This document shows, piece after piece, positions 16,989 through 26,139 of a stretch of 64,000 nt of DNA (the first letter of the stretch is position 1; each line of letters starts with the position of its first letter). The stretch is from Cohnella candidum. Lineage in GTDB: Bacteria > Bacillota > Bacilli > Paenibacillales > Paenibacillaceae. The position numbers were made by a program, and so were the translations under genes. The notes beneath the pieces were generated by a model that worked only from the letters and a program-made list of their open reading frames with translations, had not been told where the DNA came from and did no database searches. Location: the NCBI RefSeq assembly GCF_003713065.1, contig NZ_CP033433.1:1213001-1277000 (forward strand), written 5' to 3'.

Positions 16989-18422
16989 TTGGCGGCAGGC
17001 AGGATCGAGAAAGATTTTCTGGGCGAAAAAGAAGTCCCGCTTGAAGCGTATTACGGCATTCAGACGATGCGTGCGGTCGACAACTTTCCGATCACGGGCG
17101 TACCGATTCACCCGGAGCTGCTATGGGCGCTCGCGCACGTGAAGAAAGCGGCGGCACGGGCGAACGAGAAGCTGAAGCTGCTTCCCGAACCCATCGCGGA
17201 AGCGATCATCAAGGCCGCTGATGAGGTGGCCGAAGGTAAATTCGCTGACCAATTCCTGTCGGATTCGATACAGGGCGGCGCCGGTACCTCGATTAACATG
17301 AACATGAACGAAGTGTTGGCGAACAGGGCATTGGAACATCTCGGGCATGCCAAGGGCGACTATTTCCATTGCAGCCCGAACAATCACGTGAACATGGCCC
17401 AATCGACGAACGACGCCATCCCGACAGCCTTGCGAATTGCCGCCTACCGGCTGACGCAGAAGCTGCTGGAAGCGTTGAACGCGCTCGCCGAAGGATTCGC
17501 CCGCAAGGAGCAGGAATTCGACGACGTCATCAAAATGGGCAGAACGCACCTCCAGGATGCCGTGCCGATCCGGATGGGACAAGAGTTCGGGGCGTACCGG
17601 CGGGTGCTGGAACGGGATATCGGGCGCATCACGCGGGCTGCGAACAATCTGCTTACGGTGAACATGGGGGCGACCGCGGTCGGCACGGGACTGAACGCCA
17701 AGGTCGAGTACATCGGGCTCGTCGTGGATTATATGGCGGATGACTTGGGCATCCCGCTCAGCCGGGCGGAGGATCTCGTCGATGCCACGCAGAACACCGA
17801 CGCTTATACGGAGCTATCCGCATCGCTCAAGGTATGCGTCGTGAACCTTTCGAAAATCTGCAACGACATCCGGATGATGGCCTCGGGTCCCCGCGCGGGA
17901 CTGGCGGAGCTGCAGCTCCCGCCGAGACAGCCCGGGTCCTCGATCATGCCGGGCAAAGTGAATCCGGTCATGGCGGAGGTCGTCAACCAGGTCGCGTTCC
18001 AGGTGATGGGCAACGACCATACGATCTGCATGGCGTGCGAGGCGGGACAATTCGAGCTGAACGTGATGGGGCCGGTCATCGCCTTCAATCTGCTTCAGTC
18101 GCTCAAAATCCTTCGTAACGCCGCCGACGTCTTTCTGCGCTACGCGCTGGAAGGGATGGACGCCAACCGCGAGCTGTGCCGCGCATACGTCGACCGCAGC
18201 TTCGGCATCGTGACCGCATTGAATCCTCATTTGGGTTACGAAGTCGCCGCGCGTCTCGTGAAGGAGGCGTCCGCGACCGGCGTGCCGATCCGCGACCTCA
18301 TCCTGGAACGGAACCTGCTGACCAAGGAAGAAATCGACGTCATCCTGGATCCGGTCCAAATGACGACGCCGGGTATCGCGGGCGAGTGGCTGCTCACCGA
18401 ACAAGGCGGAGCGGGGAGCTGA
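16989..18422 (+). CDS. aspA: aspartate ammonia-lyase (aspartase)
   Basis: A 477-residue enzyme of the fumarase/aspartase superfamily that deaminates L-aspartate to fumarate and ammonia. Seen: EKDFLGEKEVPLEAYYGIQT at the start, GAGTSINMNMNEVLANRA, SPNNHVNMAQSTNDAIPTA, GRTHLQDAVPI and the flexible signature loop GSSIMPGKVNP (about 317-327). The GxGTSxNMNxNEV pattern and the C-terminal region fit aspartase better than fumarase C. It starts at TTG after AAAGGGG (8 bp); a nearby ATG at 16981 is out of frame. TACAAT at about 16940 could be its -10. Stands alone; the asparaginase gene often found beside it is absent. Confidence 0.9.
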   Translation: MAAGRIEKDFLGEKEVPLEAYYGIQTMRAVDNFPITGVPIHPELLWALAHVKKAAARANEKLKLLPEPIAEAIIKAADEVAEGKFADQFLSDSIQGGAGTSINMNMNEVLANRALEHLGHAKGDYFHCSPNNHVNMAQSTNDAIPTALRIAAYRLTQKLLEALNALAEGFARKEQEFDDVIKMGRTHLQDAVPIRMGQEFGAYRRVLERDIGRITRAANNLLTVNMGATAVGTGLNAKVEYIGLVVDYMADDLGIPLSRAEDLVDATQNTDAYTELSASLKVCVVNLSKICNDIRMMASGPRAGLAELQLPPRQPGSSIMPGKVNPVMAEVVNQVAFQVMGNDHTICMACEAGQFELNVMGPVIAFNLLQSLKILRNAADVFLRYALEGMDANRELCRAYVDRSFGIVTALNPHLGYEVAARLVKEASATGVPIRDLILERNLLTKEEIDVILDPVQMTTPGIAGEWLLTEQGGAGS

Positions 18423-18514
18423 AATTCCGCACGTCGCATCAAGACAATCCGTTTCACCTGAAGCCCAGCGGTTAATTAGAACCTGGGAACATCAAGGAAA
18501 CGGAGGTCGACCCC

Positions 18515-18871
18515 ATGCACACGACTACGATGATGGACGATGCCGCTCTTCAAAACTGCATCCGCGAATGCATGCAATGCGTGCAGGCTTGCAACCGATG
18601 CTATTATAGCTGTTTGAACGAAGAAGATCCGGGCATGATGAAGGATTGCATCCGGCTCGACCGGGAGTGCGCATCCATCTGCTTCTATGCGGCGGACGCG
18701 CTCTCGAGAGGAACGCCGTTCTCCGCATCGATTGCCGAATTGTGCGCGCAAATCTGCGACGCCTGCGGAGAAGAATGCGCTCGCCACGAACACGAGCATT
18801 GCAAACGCTGTGCGGAAGTCTGCCGCAGCTGCGCCGAGGCTTGCCGCAGGATAGCGGCTCCCGCAGCTTAA
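18515..18871 (+). CDS. Cys-rich four-helix-bundle copper-binding protein (DUF326/YhjQ-like)
   Basis: A 118-residue small protein with regularly spaced Cys along helices: CIRECMQCVQACNRCYYSC near the N-terminus, then CIRLDRECASICFYAA, LCAQICDACGEECARH and CKRCAEVCRSCAEAC. This is the four-helix copper storage (Csp/DUF326) design, with Cys side chains lining the bundle to bind many Cu(I). No signal peptide, so cytosolic storage. SD CGGAGG. A terminator follows. No copper exporter or CsoR is in the window. Confidence 0.88.
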   Translation: MHTTTMMDDAALQNCIRECMQCVQACNRCYYSCLNEEDPGMMKDCIRLDRECASICFYAADALSRGTPFSASIAELCAQICDACGEECARHEHEHCKRCAEVCRSCAEACRRIAAPAA

Positions 18872-18907
18872 CGCACAACTGGGAAGCTACATGATAGATA
18901 TCCTGAC

Positions 18908-18936
18908 AAATCCGGTCCGATAGGGCCGGATTTTCG
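18908..18936 (+). terminator. rho-independent terminator after copper protein gene
   Basis: AAATCCGG and CCGGATTT around a 10-base loop, then TTCG; strong stem with short T run. Confidence 0.7.
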
Positions 18937-19001
18937 TTTCTTCCTGCGGCTCGGTCGTGTAGAATAATGAGAATGACATTCCAGGCAAGGATGGGGTCAC
19001 C

Positions 19002-20318
19002 ATGAACGTACGCAAAATGCGTTTGGACGAATCCTCGGCAACGCACGCCAGCGAAGACCGGGACGAATACGAGAAAGATTACGCCAGGTTGGTCCAATCG
19101 CCCTCGTTCCGCCGCCTGCAGGGCAAATCCCAGGTGTTCGGAGCGGGCTCCGGCGATTATTACCGCACGCGGCTGACGCACTCTCTCGAGGTCTCTCAGA
19201 TCGCCCGCGAGGTGGCGCGCAAGCTCGCCAAGAATCACCCTTTTCTCGCGAAGAGGGAACATCCCGGCCTGATGATCGATCCGGAGGTCGTGGAATGCGC
19301 CGCGCTGGCCCACGATTTGGGCCACCCTCCGTTCGGGCATAAGGGCGAGGAGGTCCTCAACCGCTTGCTGATGAACGAGCACGGCTTGAAGTTCGAAGGC
19401 AATGCCCAGAACTTCAGGCTGTTGATGTTCCTGGAGAAGCGGGCCGGCAGCGACAGCGGCCTGGATCTGACCGCATCCGTATTGCTCGCCGTGAACAAAT
19501 ATCCTTATTGCATCGATGATCCAGGACGCATGAAAGGCGTTTACCGGTCGGAGTGGGAGAGCATCTTGCATCTCCGCCAGCTGTGGGGCATGCCGGACGG
19601 CTGCGCGACGCTCGAAGCGCAATTGATGGACCTGTGCGACGACATCGCCTATTCGACGCACGATTTGGAGGACGGCATGCGGGCCGGCAAAATCCACATG
19701 AACCGGACCTTCTTCGAGGACGACCGCGTGATCCGCAGCCTCATGCAGGAAATCGTGAACGATTCGACGAACCAGGATATGGCGTGGGACCAAGTCGACA
19801 TGTACGCGATGGTGAAACGTGTGCTGATTCAATACCTGGAGCAGTGGGAGCGGCTGTACGCCGAGAACGGCGGAGAGCCATCGCGCGCCCGGCGCGAAAT
19901 CAAAGCGCAGTGGGTCGGCAAATTCGCCAGCCAGGTCGGCATCATCGACGATCCGGCGACCGGCTGGAAACGGGTGACGTTCATCCGGGACGGCCGGGAA
20001 GACGTGGAGCTGCTTCGGACGATGGAGATTTTGAAGAAGCTAGCTTGGGTGACGCTCATTCAGGATTTTCGGGTCCAGCGGCTGCACAAGCGGAGCGAAG
20101 TCATGATCGGCCGGTTGTGGGAGAGTTTTAAGAGTTTCGAAACCGGGAGGCTCATCGTTCCGCCCGATTGGTTGGAGCAATACGAGCGGCACAAGGACCG
20201 CTGGCCGTGGGAGAGGCTCGTCGCGGATTATCTGTCCGGCATGACGGACGCCTACGCGGAGAAAGTGTACGCCGAGTTTTTCGCCAGCCGTTCCGGATCG
20301 ATTTACGAGCGGGACTGA
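19002..20318 (+). CDS. dgt: dGTPase-family deoxynucleotide triphosphohydrolase (HD domain)
   Basis: A 438-residue HD-domain protein of the Dgt/SAMHD1-like group, cleaving dNTP to deoxynucleoside plus triphosphate. Metal ligands: RLTHSLEVSQIARE (His), CAALAHDLGHPPFGHKGEEV (HD, then the family's GHPPFGH) and LCDDIAYSTHDLEDG (Asp). PSFRRLQGKSQVF is the conserved N-terminal nucleotide-contact block. The length matches the family. SD AAGGATGGGG. It is 36 bp upstream of an SDR gene in the same direction, but no functional link is evident. Confidence 0.9.
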   Translation: MNVRKMRLDESSATHASEDRDEYEKDYARLVQSPSFRRLQGKSQVFGAGSGDYYRTRLTHSLEVSQIAREVARKLAKNHPFLAKREHPGLMIDPEVVECAALAHDLGHPPFGHKGEEVLNRLLMNEHGLKFEGNAQNFRLLMFLEKRAGSDSGLDLTASVLLAVNKYPYCIDDPGRMKGVYRSEWESILHLRQLWGMPDGCATLEAQLMDLCDDIAYSTHDLEDGMRAGKIHMNRTFFEDDRVIRSLMQEIVNDSTNQDMAWDQVDMYAMVKRVLIQYLEQWERLYAENGGEPSRARREIKAQWVGKFASQVGIIDDPATGWKRVTFIRDGREDVELLRTMEILKKLAWVTLIQDFRVQRLHKRSEVMIGRLWESFKSFETGRLIVPPDWLEQYERHKDRWPWERLVADYLSGMTDAYAEKVYAEFFASRSGSIYERD

Positions 20319-20354
20319 GCCGGCTTCGGAAAAAGGAGAGGGGACGGGGAAAAG

Positions 20355-21119
20355 ATGCTGGCCATCGATTTATCGGGGAAAACGGCTCTCGTGACGGGAG
20401 CGACGGGACAGTTGGGACGCGTCATGATCCGCACGCTCGCGAACGCGGGGGCGGACGTAGTCATCCATTTCCAGAGCAACGAAGCGAAAGCCGCCGAGCT
20501 GCTGGAGGAAATCAAGGGAATGGGACGGCGCGGCGTTGCCGTGCAGGCGGACGTGACGGACCGGTCGTCGCTGGAGGCCATGAAGCGCAAGGTCAACGAA
20601 CAGCTGGGCCGCGTCGACATCGTCGTCGCGAACGCGGTCGTCCAATACCAGTGGACGTCCATTTTGGAACAGCCCGCGGAAGACTACGAAAGCCAATTCG
20701 AGTCCTGTGTCATGCAGAACGTGTATTTGGCGCAGCTATTTGTACCGGATATGATCGGCAACAAACACGGCCGGATGATCGGCATCAACACGGAGTGTTC
20801 AATGCAGAACTTCAAAACGCAATCGGCTTACGTGGCCGGCAAGCGCGGCATGGACGGCGTCTACCGCGTGCTCGCCAAGGAAGTGGGAGAGCATGGGATT
20901 ACCGTGAATCAGGTCGCGCCGGGATGGACGATCAGCGAGAGGGATCGGGAGAACCAGACGGAGCATAGCGAAGAGTACGAGCGTACCGTTCCGCTCGCCC
21001 GCCGCGGCACGGATCAGGAAATCGCCAACGTCGTCGCGTTCCTCGCTTCGGATCTCGCCTCCTTCATCACGGGCGCGTACGTGCCGGTGAACGGCGGCAA
21101 CGTCATGCCCGCGATTTAA
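20355..21119 (+). CDS. SDR-family oxidoreductase
   Basis: A 254-residue classical short-chain dehydrogenase. Cofactor loop TGATGQLG (about 15-22), ANAVV in place of the NNAG strand, catalytic Ser in the NTECSMQNF region, YVAGK as the YxxxK pair (about 159-163), and the C-terminal ITGAYVPVNGG. FQSNEAKA after strand 2, without an acidic end residue, suggests NADPH more than NADH. SD AAGGAGAGGGG. Substrate unknown. A weak terminator follows. Confidence 0.9.
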   Translation: MLAIDLSGKTALVTGATGQLGRVMIRTLANAGADVVIHFQSNEAKAAELLEEIKGMGRRGVAVQADVTDRSSLEAMKRKVNEQLGRVDIVVANAVVQYQWTSILEQPAEDYESQFESCVMQNVYLAQLFVPDMIGNKHGRMIGINTECSMQNFKTQSAYVAGKRGMDGVYRVLAKEVGEHGITVNQVAPGWTISERDRENQTEHSEEYERTVPLARRGTDQEIANVVAFLASDLASFITGAYVPVNGGNVMPAI

Positions 21120-21143
21120 CCGCGTCGAACCGGATACGAACTT

Positions 21144-21175
21144 AGCCGTTACCCTGAGGGGGAGCGGCTTTTCGT
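21144..21175 (+). terminator. probable terminator after SDR gene
   Basis: AGCCG and CGGCT flank an imperfect inner CCCT/AGGG stem, followed by TTTTCG. Confidence 0.5.
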
Positions 21176-21250
21176 CGTTTCCAACTTCACCCGCCCGATT
21201 GGCGGCTTCCTCTCTCGTTTATTTACTTGGTAACGAAGGAGGGGGTGCTG

Positions 21251-21922
21251 ATGATTTATGTCCAGATCGCTTCCAAGCTGGTTATCGCCTTCATTGCTCT
21301 ATGGACCATGACCAAGATTCTCGGGAAAAAGGAGATTTCACAGCTGACCGCGTTCGATTTCGTCTCTTCGCTGATGCTGAGCGAATTGGTCGGCAACACG
21401 GTTTACGATAAGGAAGCGAGCATTCCGCAGCTGCTCTTCGCCTTGGCGCTGTGGACGCTGCTGTCGTTCGGGCTCGAGAAGCTGGCGATCACGTTCCCCT
21501 GGCTTTCCAAACGGGTGAGCGGAAGCCCCGTGCTGCTCATCCGTGACGGATTGGTGGACGAGAAGGCGCTCAAGAAGAGCAATCTCGACTTCGACCAGCT
21601 CCATATGCTGCTGAGGGAAGCAGAAGTATTTTCCGTGACGGAGGTCGCCTATGGAATCTTCGAAACGAACGGCAGCCTCAGCGTGCTCCGTAAGTCGGAC
21701 AAGAAGGTTTCGCTGCCGGCCATCGTGATTGCGAAAGGGCAAATCGACGGGGACGCGCTCCGTTTCCTGGGCAAGGACGAGGCCTGGCTGTACGGCAAAC
21801 TCCGGGAACAAGGCCTCTCCGGCACCGAGCAAGTCGCCTACGCGGAGTGGTCCGACGATAAGGGCTTGCATGTACAGAGGGCGGATGATCCGAATGCTTC
21901 ATTCTCCGTCCCGGTCGGGTAA
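21251..21922 (+). CDS. YetF-like (DUF421) membrane protein
   Basis: A 223-residue protein: about three N-terminal membrane helices and a cytoplasmic DUF421 domain. The pattern KLVIAFIALWTMTKILGKKE with ISQLTAFDFVSSLMLSELVG is the family hallmark, and SPVLLIRDGLVDEKALKKSN followed by HMLLREAEVFSVTEVAYGIF is the conserved soluble part. YetF/YdfS/YrbG homologues are linked to spores and germination in Bacillus. The frame opens at TTG 21227, but AAGGAGG is inside that extension and sits 8 bp before ATG 21251, so I take the latter. Confidence 0.85.
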   Translation: MIYVQIASKLVIAFIALWTMTKILGKKEISQLTAFDFVSSLMLSELVGNTVYDKEASIPQLLFALALWTLLSFGLEKLAITFPWLSKRVSGSPVLLIRDGLVDEKALKKSNLDFDQLHMLLREAEVFSVTEVAYGIFETNGSLSVLRKSDKKVSLPAIVIAKGQIDGDALRFLGKDEAWLYGKLREQGLSGTEQVAYAEWSDDKGLHVQRADDPNASFSVPVG

Positions 21923-21979
21923 GGAACACATACGGAATCCGGAGCCGGAAACCGCAATACGATCCGAGGAGGCATTCCC

Positions 21980-22477
21980 ATGAACCGATTAAACGACGAA
22001 CAGCTGCAAACCCTGAAAAACCGCCTGACCGAGGAAAGAGACGAATTGCAGCACCATTTTGAAATAAATGGAACGACGGGGGACATGCTAAGCGCAGATT
22101 CGGGCGGCGAACTGTCCGCTTACGACAACCATCCGGCCGACATGGGGACGGAAACGTTCGAGCGGGAACGTGACCATGCGATCGACGAAAACCTGGAACA
22201 GAGGCTCACTTCGGTGGAAGCCGCGTTGCAGCGTATAGACGAGGGAACGTACGGCCAATGCGAGCTGTGCCGCGAACCCATCCCCTATGAGCGCCTCGAA
22301 GCGGTGCCTTGGACCTCGACGTGTGTCGAGCATGCCGGATTGACGGAAGGCGCGGCACGGCCGACGGACCGTTACGAAATGACGGCGCCGATCATGCCGG
22401 ACGAAGCGGGAACTTGGGATACGCTGGACCGCTACGGAAGCTCCGACAATGAAGTGCCCGGGCAGAGGGAGGATTAA
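21980..22477 (+). CDS. TraR/DksA-type zinc-finger protein (YteA-like)
   Basis: A 165-residue protein: N-terminal coiled-coil region (QLQTLKNRLTEERDELQHHF), then the acidic ELSAYDNHPADMGTETFERE motif typical of Bacillus YteA/YocK, and the C4-type finger GTYGQCELCREPIPYERLEA with CVEH further on, so the last Cys is replaced by His. DksA-type proteins dock in the RNA polymerase secondary channel. It ends 2 bp before ku, so probably co-transcribed with the end-joining genes. SD CGAGGAGG. Confidence 0.85.
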   Translation: MNRLNDEQLQTLKNRLTEERDELQHHFEINGTTGDMLSADSGGELSAYDNHPADMGTETFERERDHAIDENLEQRLTSVEAALQRIDEGTYGQCELCREPIPYERLEAVPWTSTCVEHAGLTEGAARPTDRYEMTAPIMPDEAGTWDTLDRYGSSDNEVPGQRED

Positions 22478-22479
22478 CG

Positions 22480-23367
22480 ATGCAAACGGTGTGGAAAGGC
22501 GCGGTGAGCTTCGGCCTCGTCAACGTCCCGGTGAAAATGTTCACCGCCACCAAAGACAACGACATCCCGATGAAAATGCTCCATCGCAAATACAACGAGC
22601 CGATCCGCTATACGCGCACTTGCCCAAAATGCGAGAAGGACGTGGAGTGGAGCGACATCGTCAAAGGCTACGAGTATGAGCCCGGCCATTTCGTCACTTT
22701 CGACAAGGAAGAGCTCGAAGCGATTTCCTCGGAAAATTCTCGGGAAATCCGGATCCTCGACTTCGTCGACCTGGAAGAGATCGATCCGATCTACTACCAG
22801 AAAACCTACTACCTTGGGCCGGGCGACACGGGTTCGCGCGCGTACCAGCTGCTGATCAAGGCACTCGAAACGACGAACAAAATCGGCATTGCCAACGTAA
22901 CGATCCGGTCTAAAAGCAGCCTCGCGGCGATCCGCGTCGTGGACGGCGTACTCTCGATGGTGACGATGTTTTACGCCGAGGAAGTGCGCCCCGTCTCGCA
23001 AATCCCGAATCTTCCGGAAAACGAGAGCGTGGACGATCGGGAGTTGGAGATGGCCAAAATGCTGATCGACCAACTAACCTCTTCTTTTGAGCCGAACAAG
23101 TACGAAGACGAGTACAAGGCCCGGCTGAAGGAAGCGATCGATCGCAAGGTGGAGGGAAAAGACGTCAAGCTGGCGCCGGAGGAGAAGCCGACCAACGTCA
23201 TCGACCTGATGGAAGCCCTCAAGGCGAGTCTGAGCCAGGCCCAAGGAGGAGCGCAGGCTCCCGCCAAGAAGGGCAAGAAAGCCGCCGCTTCCGCTGCCAA
23301 GAAGGGCTCGGATGAAGAAGAGAAGAAACCGAAGCCGGCCAAACGGCCGAAGAAAACGGGCGCATGA
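22480..23367 (+). CDS. ku: Ku protein, DNA end-binding for non-homologous end joining
   Basis: A 295-residue bacterial Ku, which forms a homodimeric ring on double-strand ends and recruits LigD. Seen: MQTVWKGAVSFGLVNVPVKM, RYTRTCPKCEKDVEWSDIVK, the KGYEYEPGHFVTFDKEEL block and YYLGPGDTGSRAYQLL. The lysine-rich tail after residue 250 is the usual DNA-binding, LigD-contacting extension. The SD is inside the end of the preceding gene; the stop overlaps the ligase start (ATGA). Known in spore-formers to be expressed in spores; no spore promoter was identified here. Confidence 0.95.
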   Translation: MQTVWKGAVSFGLVNVPVKMFTATKDNDIPMKMLHRKYNEPIRYTRTCPKCEKDVEWSDIVKGYEYEPGHFVTFDKEELEAISSENSREIRILDFVDLEEIDPIYYQKTYYLGPGDTGSRAYQLLIKALETTNKIGIANVTIRSKSSLAAIRVVDGVLSMVTMFYAEEVRPVSQIPNLPENESVDDRELEMAKMLIDQLTSSFEPNKYEDEYKARLKEAIDRKVEGKDVKLAPEEKPTNVIDLMEALKASLSQAQGGAQAPAKKGKKAAASAAKKGSDEEEKKPKPAKRPKKTGA

Positions 23368-24266
23368 CGATGCGCCCGTTTAAACCGATGTCCCCCCTTC
23401 AAACGGATCGCCTTCCCCAAGGGGCCGAGTGGGGATTCCAGCTCAAATGGGACGGGTACCGCCTGATCGCGAACGTAGAAGAAGGGGGCGTCAGGCTGTT
23501 CACCAAGAACATGCTGCCTGCCGAAGGCAAGTTCCCCGAAATCGCGAAGGCCTTGTCGAGCCTGCCGGGCAAGCTGCTGCTCGACGGGGAGGCCGTCGTG
23601 CTCGATCCCGCTACCGGCCGGCCGAGCTTCCAACTCGTGCAGCAGCGGAACAAAGCGGCGGGTGCAAGCGGTATTCGGCGAGCGGCGGACAAGCTCCCAG
23701 TCCAGTACATCGTGTTCGACGTTCTGCGGATCGGTGAGGAAGACCTGCGATCCCTGCCCTTCGAAGAGCGGGACCGAAGGCTCCGCGAGCTGGCGGCAGA
23801 CTGGCAAGCTCCTCTGTTCACGACTGACCTGTTTCCGGACGGCACCGCGCTTTGGCAGTGGGTGCAGGCAAACGGCTGGGAGGGCATCGTGTGCAAAAGG
23901 CTGTCCTCGGCGTACCGGGAAGGGAAAGAACACCGCGATTGGTACAAGCGAAAAAGCATGCCGGAATTCGACGTGGAGATCGTCGGCCTCGTCTGGCGGG
24001 AAGGCCGCGTAGCCAGCATGATCATGAAGGAGAATGGGGACTATTTCGGCCGCGTGTCCTCGGGCCTGAACGGCGCCCTGAAAGATAAGTTGCGGCAGCT
24101 CGACGCGTCGGACGCCATGGAAGGGCATCTCCCAAGGAAACCGCCGACTGCCCGGGGAGAGCGGATCCGCTGGCTTGGAGTGCCGATCGGCGCCCGCGTG
24201 ACGGGCTCCGAAGTGACGGACGAAGGCGTGCTGCGCCACCCCAAGTTAATATCCCTTGATCTATAA
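23364..24266 (+). CDS. ligD: ATP-dependent DNA ligase, LigD ligase domain only
   Basis: A 300-residue stand-alone ligase domain of the LigD type. Nucleotidyltransferase motifs: I KWDGYR (adenylated Lys28), III LLLDGEAVVLD, IIIa YIVFDVLR, IV WEGIVCKRL, V WYKRKS. The C-terminal OB-fold part follows from about residue 210. The polymerase and phosphoesterase domains of large LigD proteins are absent, so end processing must come from other enzymes. Translationally coupled to ku by a 4-bp overlap. A terminator follows. Confidence 0.93.
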   Translation: MTMRPFKPMSPLQTDRLPQGAEWGFQLKWDGYRLIANVEEGGVRLFTKNMLPAEGKFPEIAKALSSLPGKLLLDGEAVVLDPATGRPSFQLVQQRNKAAGASGIRRAADKLPVQYIVFDVLRIGEEDLRSLPFEERDRRLRELAADWQAPLFTTDLFPDGTALWQWVQANGWEGIVCKRLSSAYREGKEHRDWYKRKSMPEFDVEIVGLVWREGRVASMIMKENGDYFGRVSSGLNGALKDKLRQLDASDAMEGHLPRKPPTARGERIRWLGVPIGARVTGSEVTDEGVLRHPKLISLDL

Positions 24267-24278
24267 ACGAGGTATCCG

Positions 24279-24307
24279 ATCGGCCCGCTTTAAAGGGCCG
24301 ATTTTTT
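24279..24307 (+). terminator. rho-independent terminator after ligD
   Basis: ATCGGCCC and GGGCCGAT around GCTTTAAA, followed by TTTTT. Confidence 0.85.
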
Positions 24308-24425
24308 GTGCGATTAAGGTTCCCAGCAGGATTTTTCTTACGAAAAGCAAGAAGATTTCAGGATATTTTAAGCCGCTTGGTGTATTGTTTAAGAATAAGC
24401 ACAGTTTTACGAGGAGCAAGGATTC

Positions 24426-25049
24426 ATGGGAGATTGGTTTAACGACTGGATCGGCAGGGCGGTGGAGCTGACCGGGCTAACCGGCGCGATGCTGCTCTTC
24501 GTGACGATCCCGCTTGCCCTCTTGCAGGGCTTTCTGGGCATATTTCCTTTCTCTACGCTCATTTTCATCCATATTTCCGCGCTCGGCGTGGTCGACGGCC
24601 TGATCGCCAGTTGGATTTCCGGCGTCGTGTCCGCGATCGTGGTTTACTTGGTGTGCAAATTTCTGTTCGCGGAACGCGTTCAGCGCAAATGGGGTCACCG
24701 GCTGGAGCGTTACGAGAAGTGGCAGACGTCGTTCGACCGGTACGGCATTTGGGCGATTATCCTGCTGAGGACCCTTCCGATCATGCCGAACAACTTGATT
24801 TCGTTCATGTCGGCGGTTTCACCGATCCGGTTCTCCTCCTACTTATGGTCGTCGGTCATCGGGAATTTGTCCCACATCTGGCTGTTCGGGATCATCAGCT
24901 CGTCCATCCTGTTCCCGAACATGCATATCGGTCTGTTGATCGGCACCTACGCGGCGTTCTGCGTCAGCTTGCTTGCCGTCTTCGCCGCGTTCCGTTTCCG
25001 GGACGCCCGAATGGGGAGGCAGGATAAGCGCAATCCGAGGGCGTTATAA
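24426..25049 (+). CDS. TVP38/TMEM64 (VTT-domain) membrane protein
   Basis: A 207-residue membrane protein with about five hydrophobic segments. The VTT core is seen: GLIASWISGVVSAIVVYLVC, then RYGIWAIILLRTLPIMPNNL, where LRxLPxMPxN resembles the re-entrant F/L-R-P-P motif of the DedA/TVP38 superfamily. These proteins may scramble or flip lipids. SD CGAGGAGCAAGG. It ends 7 bp from the convergent alkA end and no terminator is visible in that gap. Confidence 0.85.
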   Translation: MGDWFNDWIGRAVELTGLTGAMLLFVTIPLALLQGFLGIFPFSTLIFIHISALGVVDGLIASWISGVVSAIVVYLVCKFLFAERVQRKWGHRLERYEKWQTSFDRYGIWAIILLRTLPIMPNNLISFMSAVSPIRFSSYLWSSVIGNLSHIWLFGIISSSILFPNMHIGLLIGTYAAFCVSLLAVFAAFRFRDARMGRQDKRNPRAL

Positions 25050-25056
25050 AACGCAG

Positions 25057-25977
25057 TCAGTACAAGGTTCTCCACAAGTAGAAAGTCGCGTAAGCTTCCC
25101 AACCGGTCCAGCGGGACGCCATTTCCCGGATTTCCGGAAGCGTCGGCTTTCGGTCCGCGCCTTGCAGCTTCTTGATCGCCAAATGCAGCCCGACGTCTTG
25201 AATGGGAAACGCCTCAGGAAACCGCAGGCATCTCATCGCTACATAATGGGCAGTCCAAGGACCGATGCCGCGCACCGAAGTGAGAAGGCGCTCGGCATCG
25301 GACGCGCTGCCGGCGGCCGACAGCTTTTCCTTGGTCAAGGTGCCGCTTGCGACGAGTTGGGCCGTATGGATCAAATATTCCGCTTTCTTCGCGGTCATCT
25401 TGAGCGGGATCAGATCGGCAGGGTTCAAGGCCGCGATTGTTTCAGCTGCAGGGAAAATCCAATGGCGGACGCCTTCGCCGTCCACGGCCGAGCCGCCGAA
25501 GGATTCGACCAAGCGCCGCTTCAGCGTGTACGCGAACGGGAGATTAATCTGCTGGCCGAGGATGGCCCAGCCGATCGCCTCATAAAGGTCCGGTACGCCG
25601 ACGAGGCGCAGGCCGCGAAACGATTCGGCAGGTCCGCAAAGCAACGGATCCCGGTCGGCGATTTTGAAGAACGGAGCCAAGTCCGTGCGCAGATCCAGCC
25701 AATCCGTGACGTATTCGAGGATGGGAACGCTCACCCGGTCGAGGTCGGCCGGTTCAACGCCCGATATCCGAATGCTTAAAGACCCGTCCGGATCGGTTCC
25801 GACCGCCACAACGGGCTTATGCGGACCGACCGGAACACAGCGGATGATGGTACCATTTTCGATCCGGTATAGACATTCATTGGCGGACCGGGCCATATAG
25901 CCTAAGGTATGTTCGAAACTGAAAATCGGCGGCGGCGTCAACCGCATCGTGCCGGGCTCGTCTATTCGATGTTGCAT
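25057..25977 (-). CDS. alkA: DNA-3-methyladenine glycosylase II (AlkA-like)
   Basis: A 306-residue HhH-GPD glycosylase excising alkylated purines. Three parts are visible: an N-terminal AlkA_N-type region to about residue 120, GWAILGQQINLPFAYTLKRR (helical core), and the helix-hairpin-helix LLTSVRGIGPWTAHYVAMRC followed by FPIQDVGL with the catalytic Asp. A longer frame opens at 26145, but AAAGGAG 8-9 bp before ATG 25977 decides the start. Divergent from the aldo/keto reductase. No ada gene is present. Confidence 0.9.
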   Translation of the reverse strand: MQHRIDEPGTMRLTPPPIFSFEHTLGYMARSANECLYRIENGTIIRCVPVGPHKPVVAVGTDPDGSLSIRISGVEPADLDRVSVPILEYVTDWLDLRTDLAPFFKIADRDPLLCGPAESFRGLRLVGVPDLYEAIGWAILGQQINLPFAYTLKRRLVESFGGSAVDGEGVRHWIFPAAETIAALNPADLIPLKMTAKKAEYLIHTAQLVASGTLTKEKLSAAGSASDAERLLTSVRGIGPWTAHYVAMRCLRFPEAFPIQDVGLHLAIKKLQGADRKPTLPEIREMASRWTGWEAYATFYLWRTLY

Positions 25978-26139
25978 GGGAGACTCCTTTACGGGGTAAG
26001 TATAGGGAATGGAAGCCAGGTTAACCCTATTCAGTTGTAGCATAACCGGAAGCCTCGGCGCTGTCGAAATCTTGCTCTCCCATTGCATGGCTGCGCCGGG
26101 GAAGCCAATCAGGGGATTCATGAAACGGAGGAAATCGTA

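Noticed and set aside
18525..19832. 435-residue open frame on the minus strand
   Set aside because: Crosses antisense of two well-supported genes (copper protein and dNTPase) and their terminator.
22971..24239. 422-residue open frame on the minus strand
   Set aside because: Antisense to ku and ligD, both with complete motif sets.
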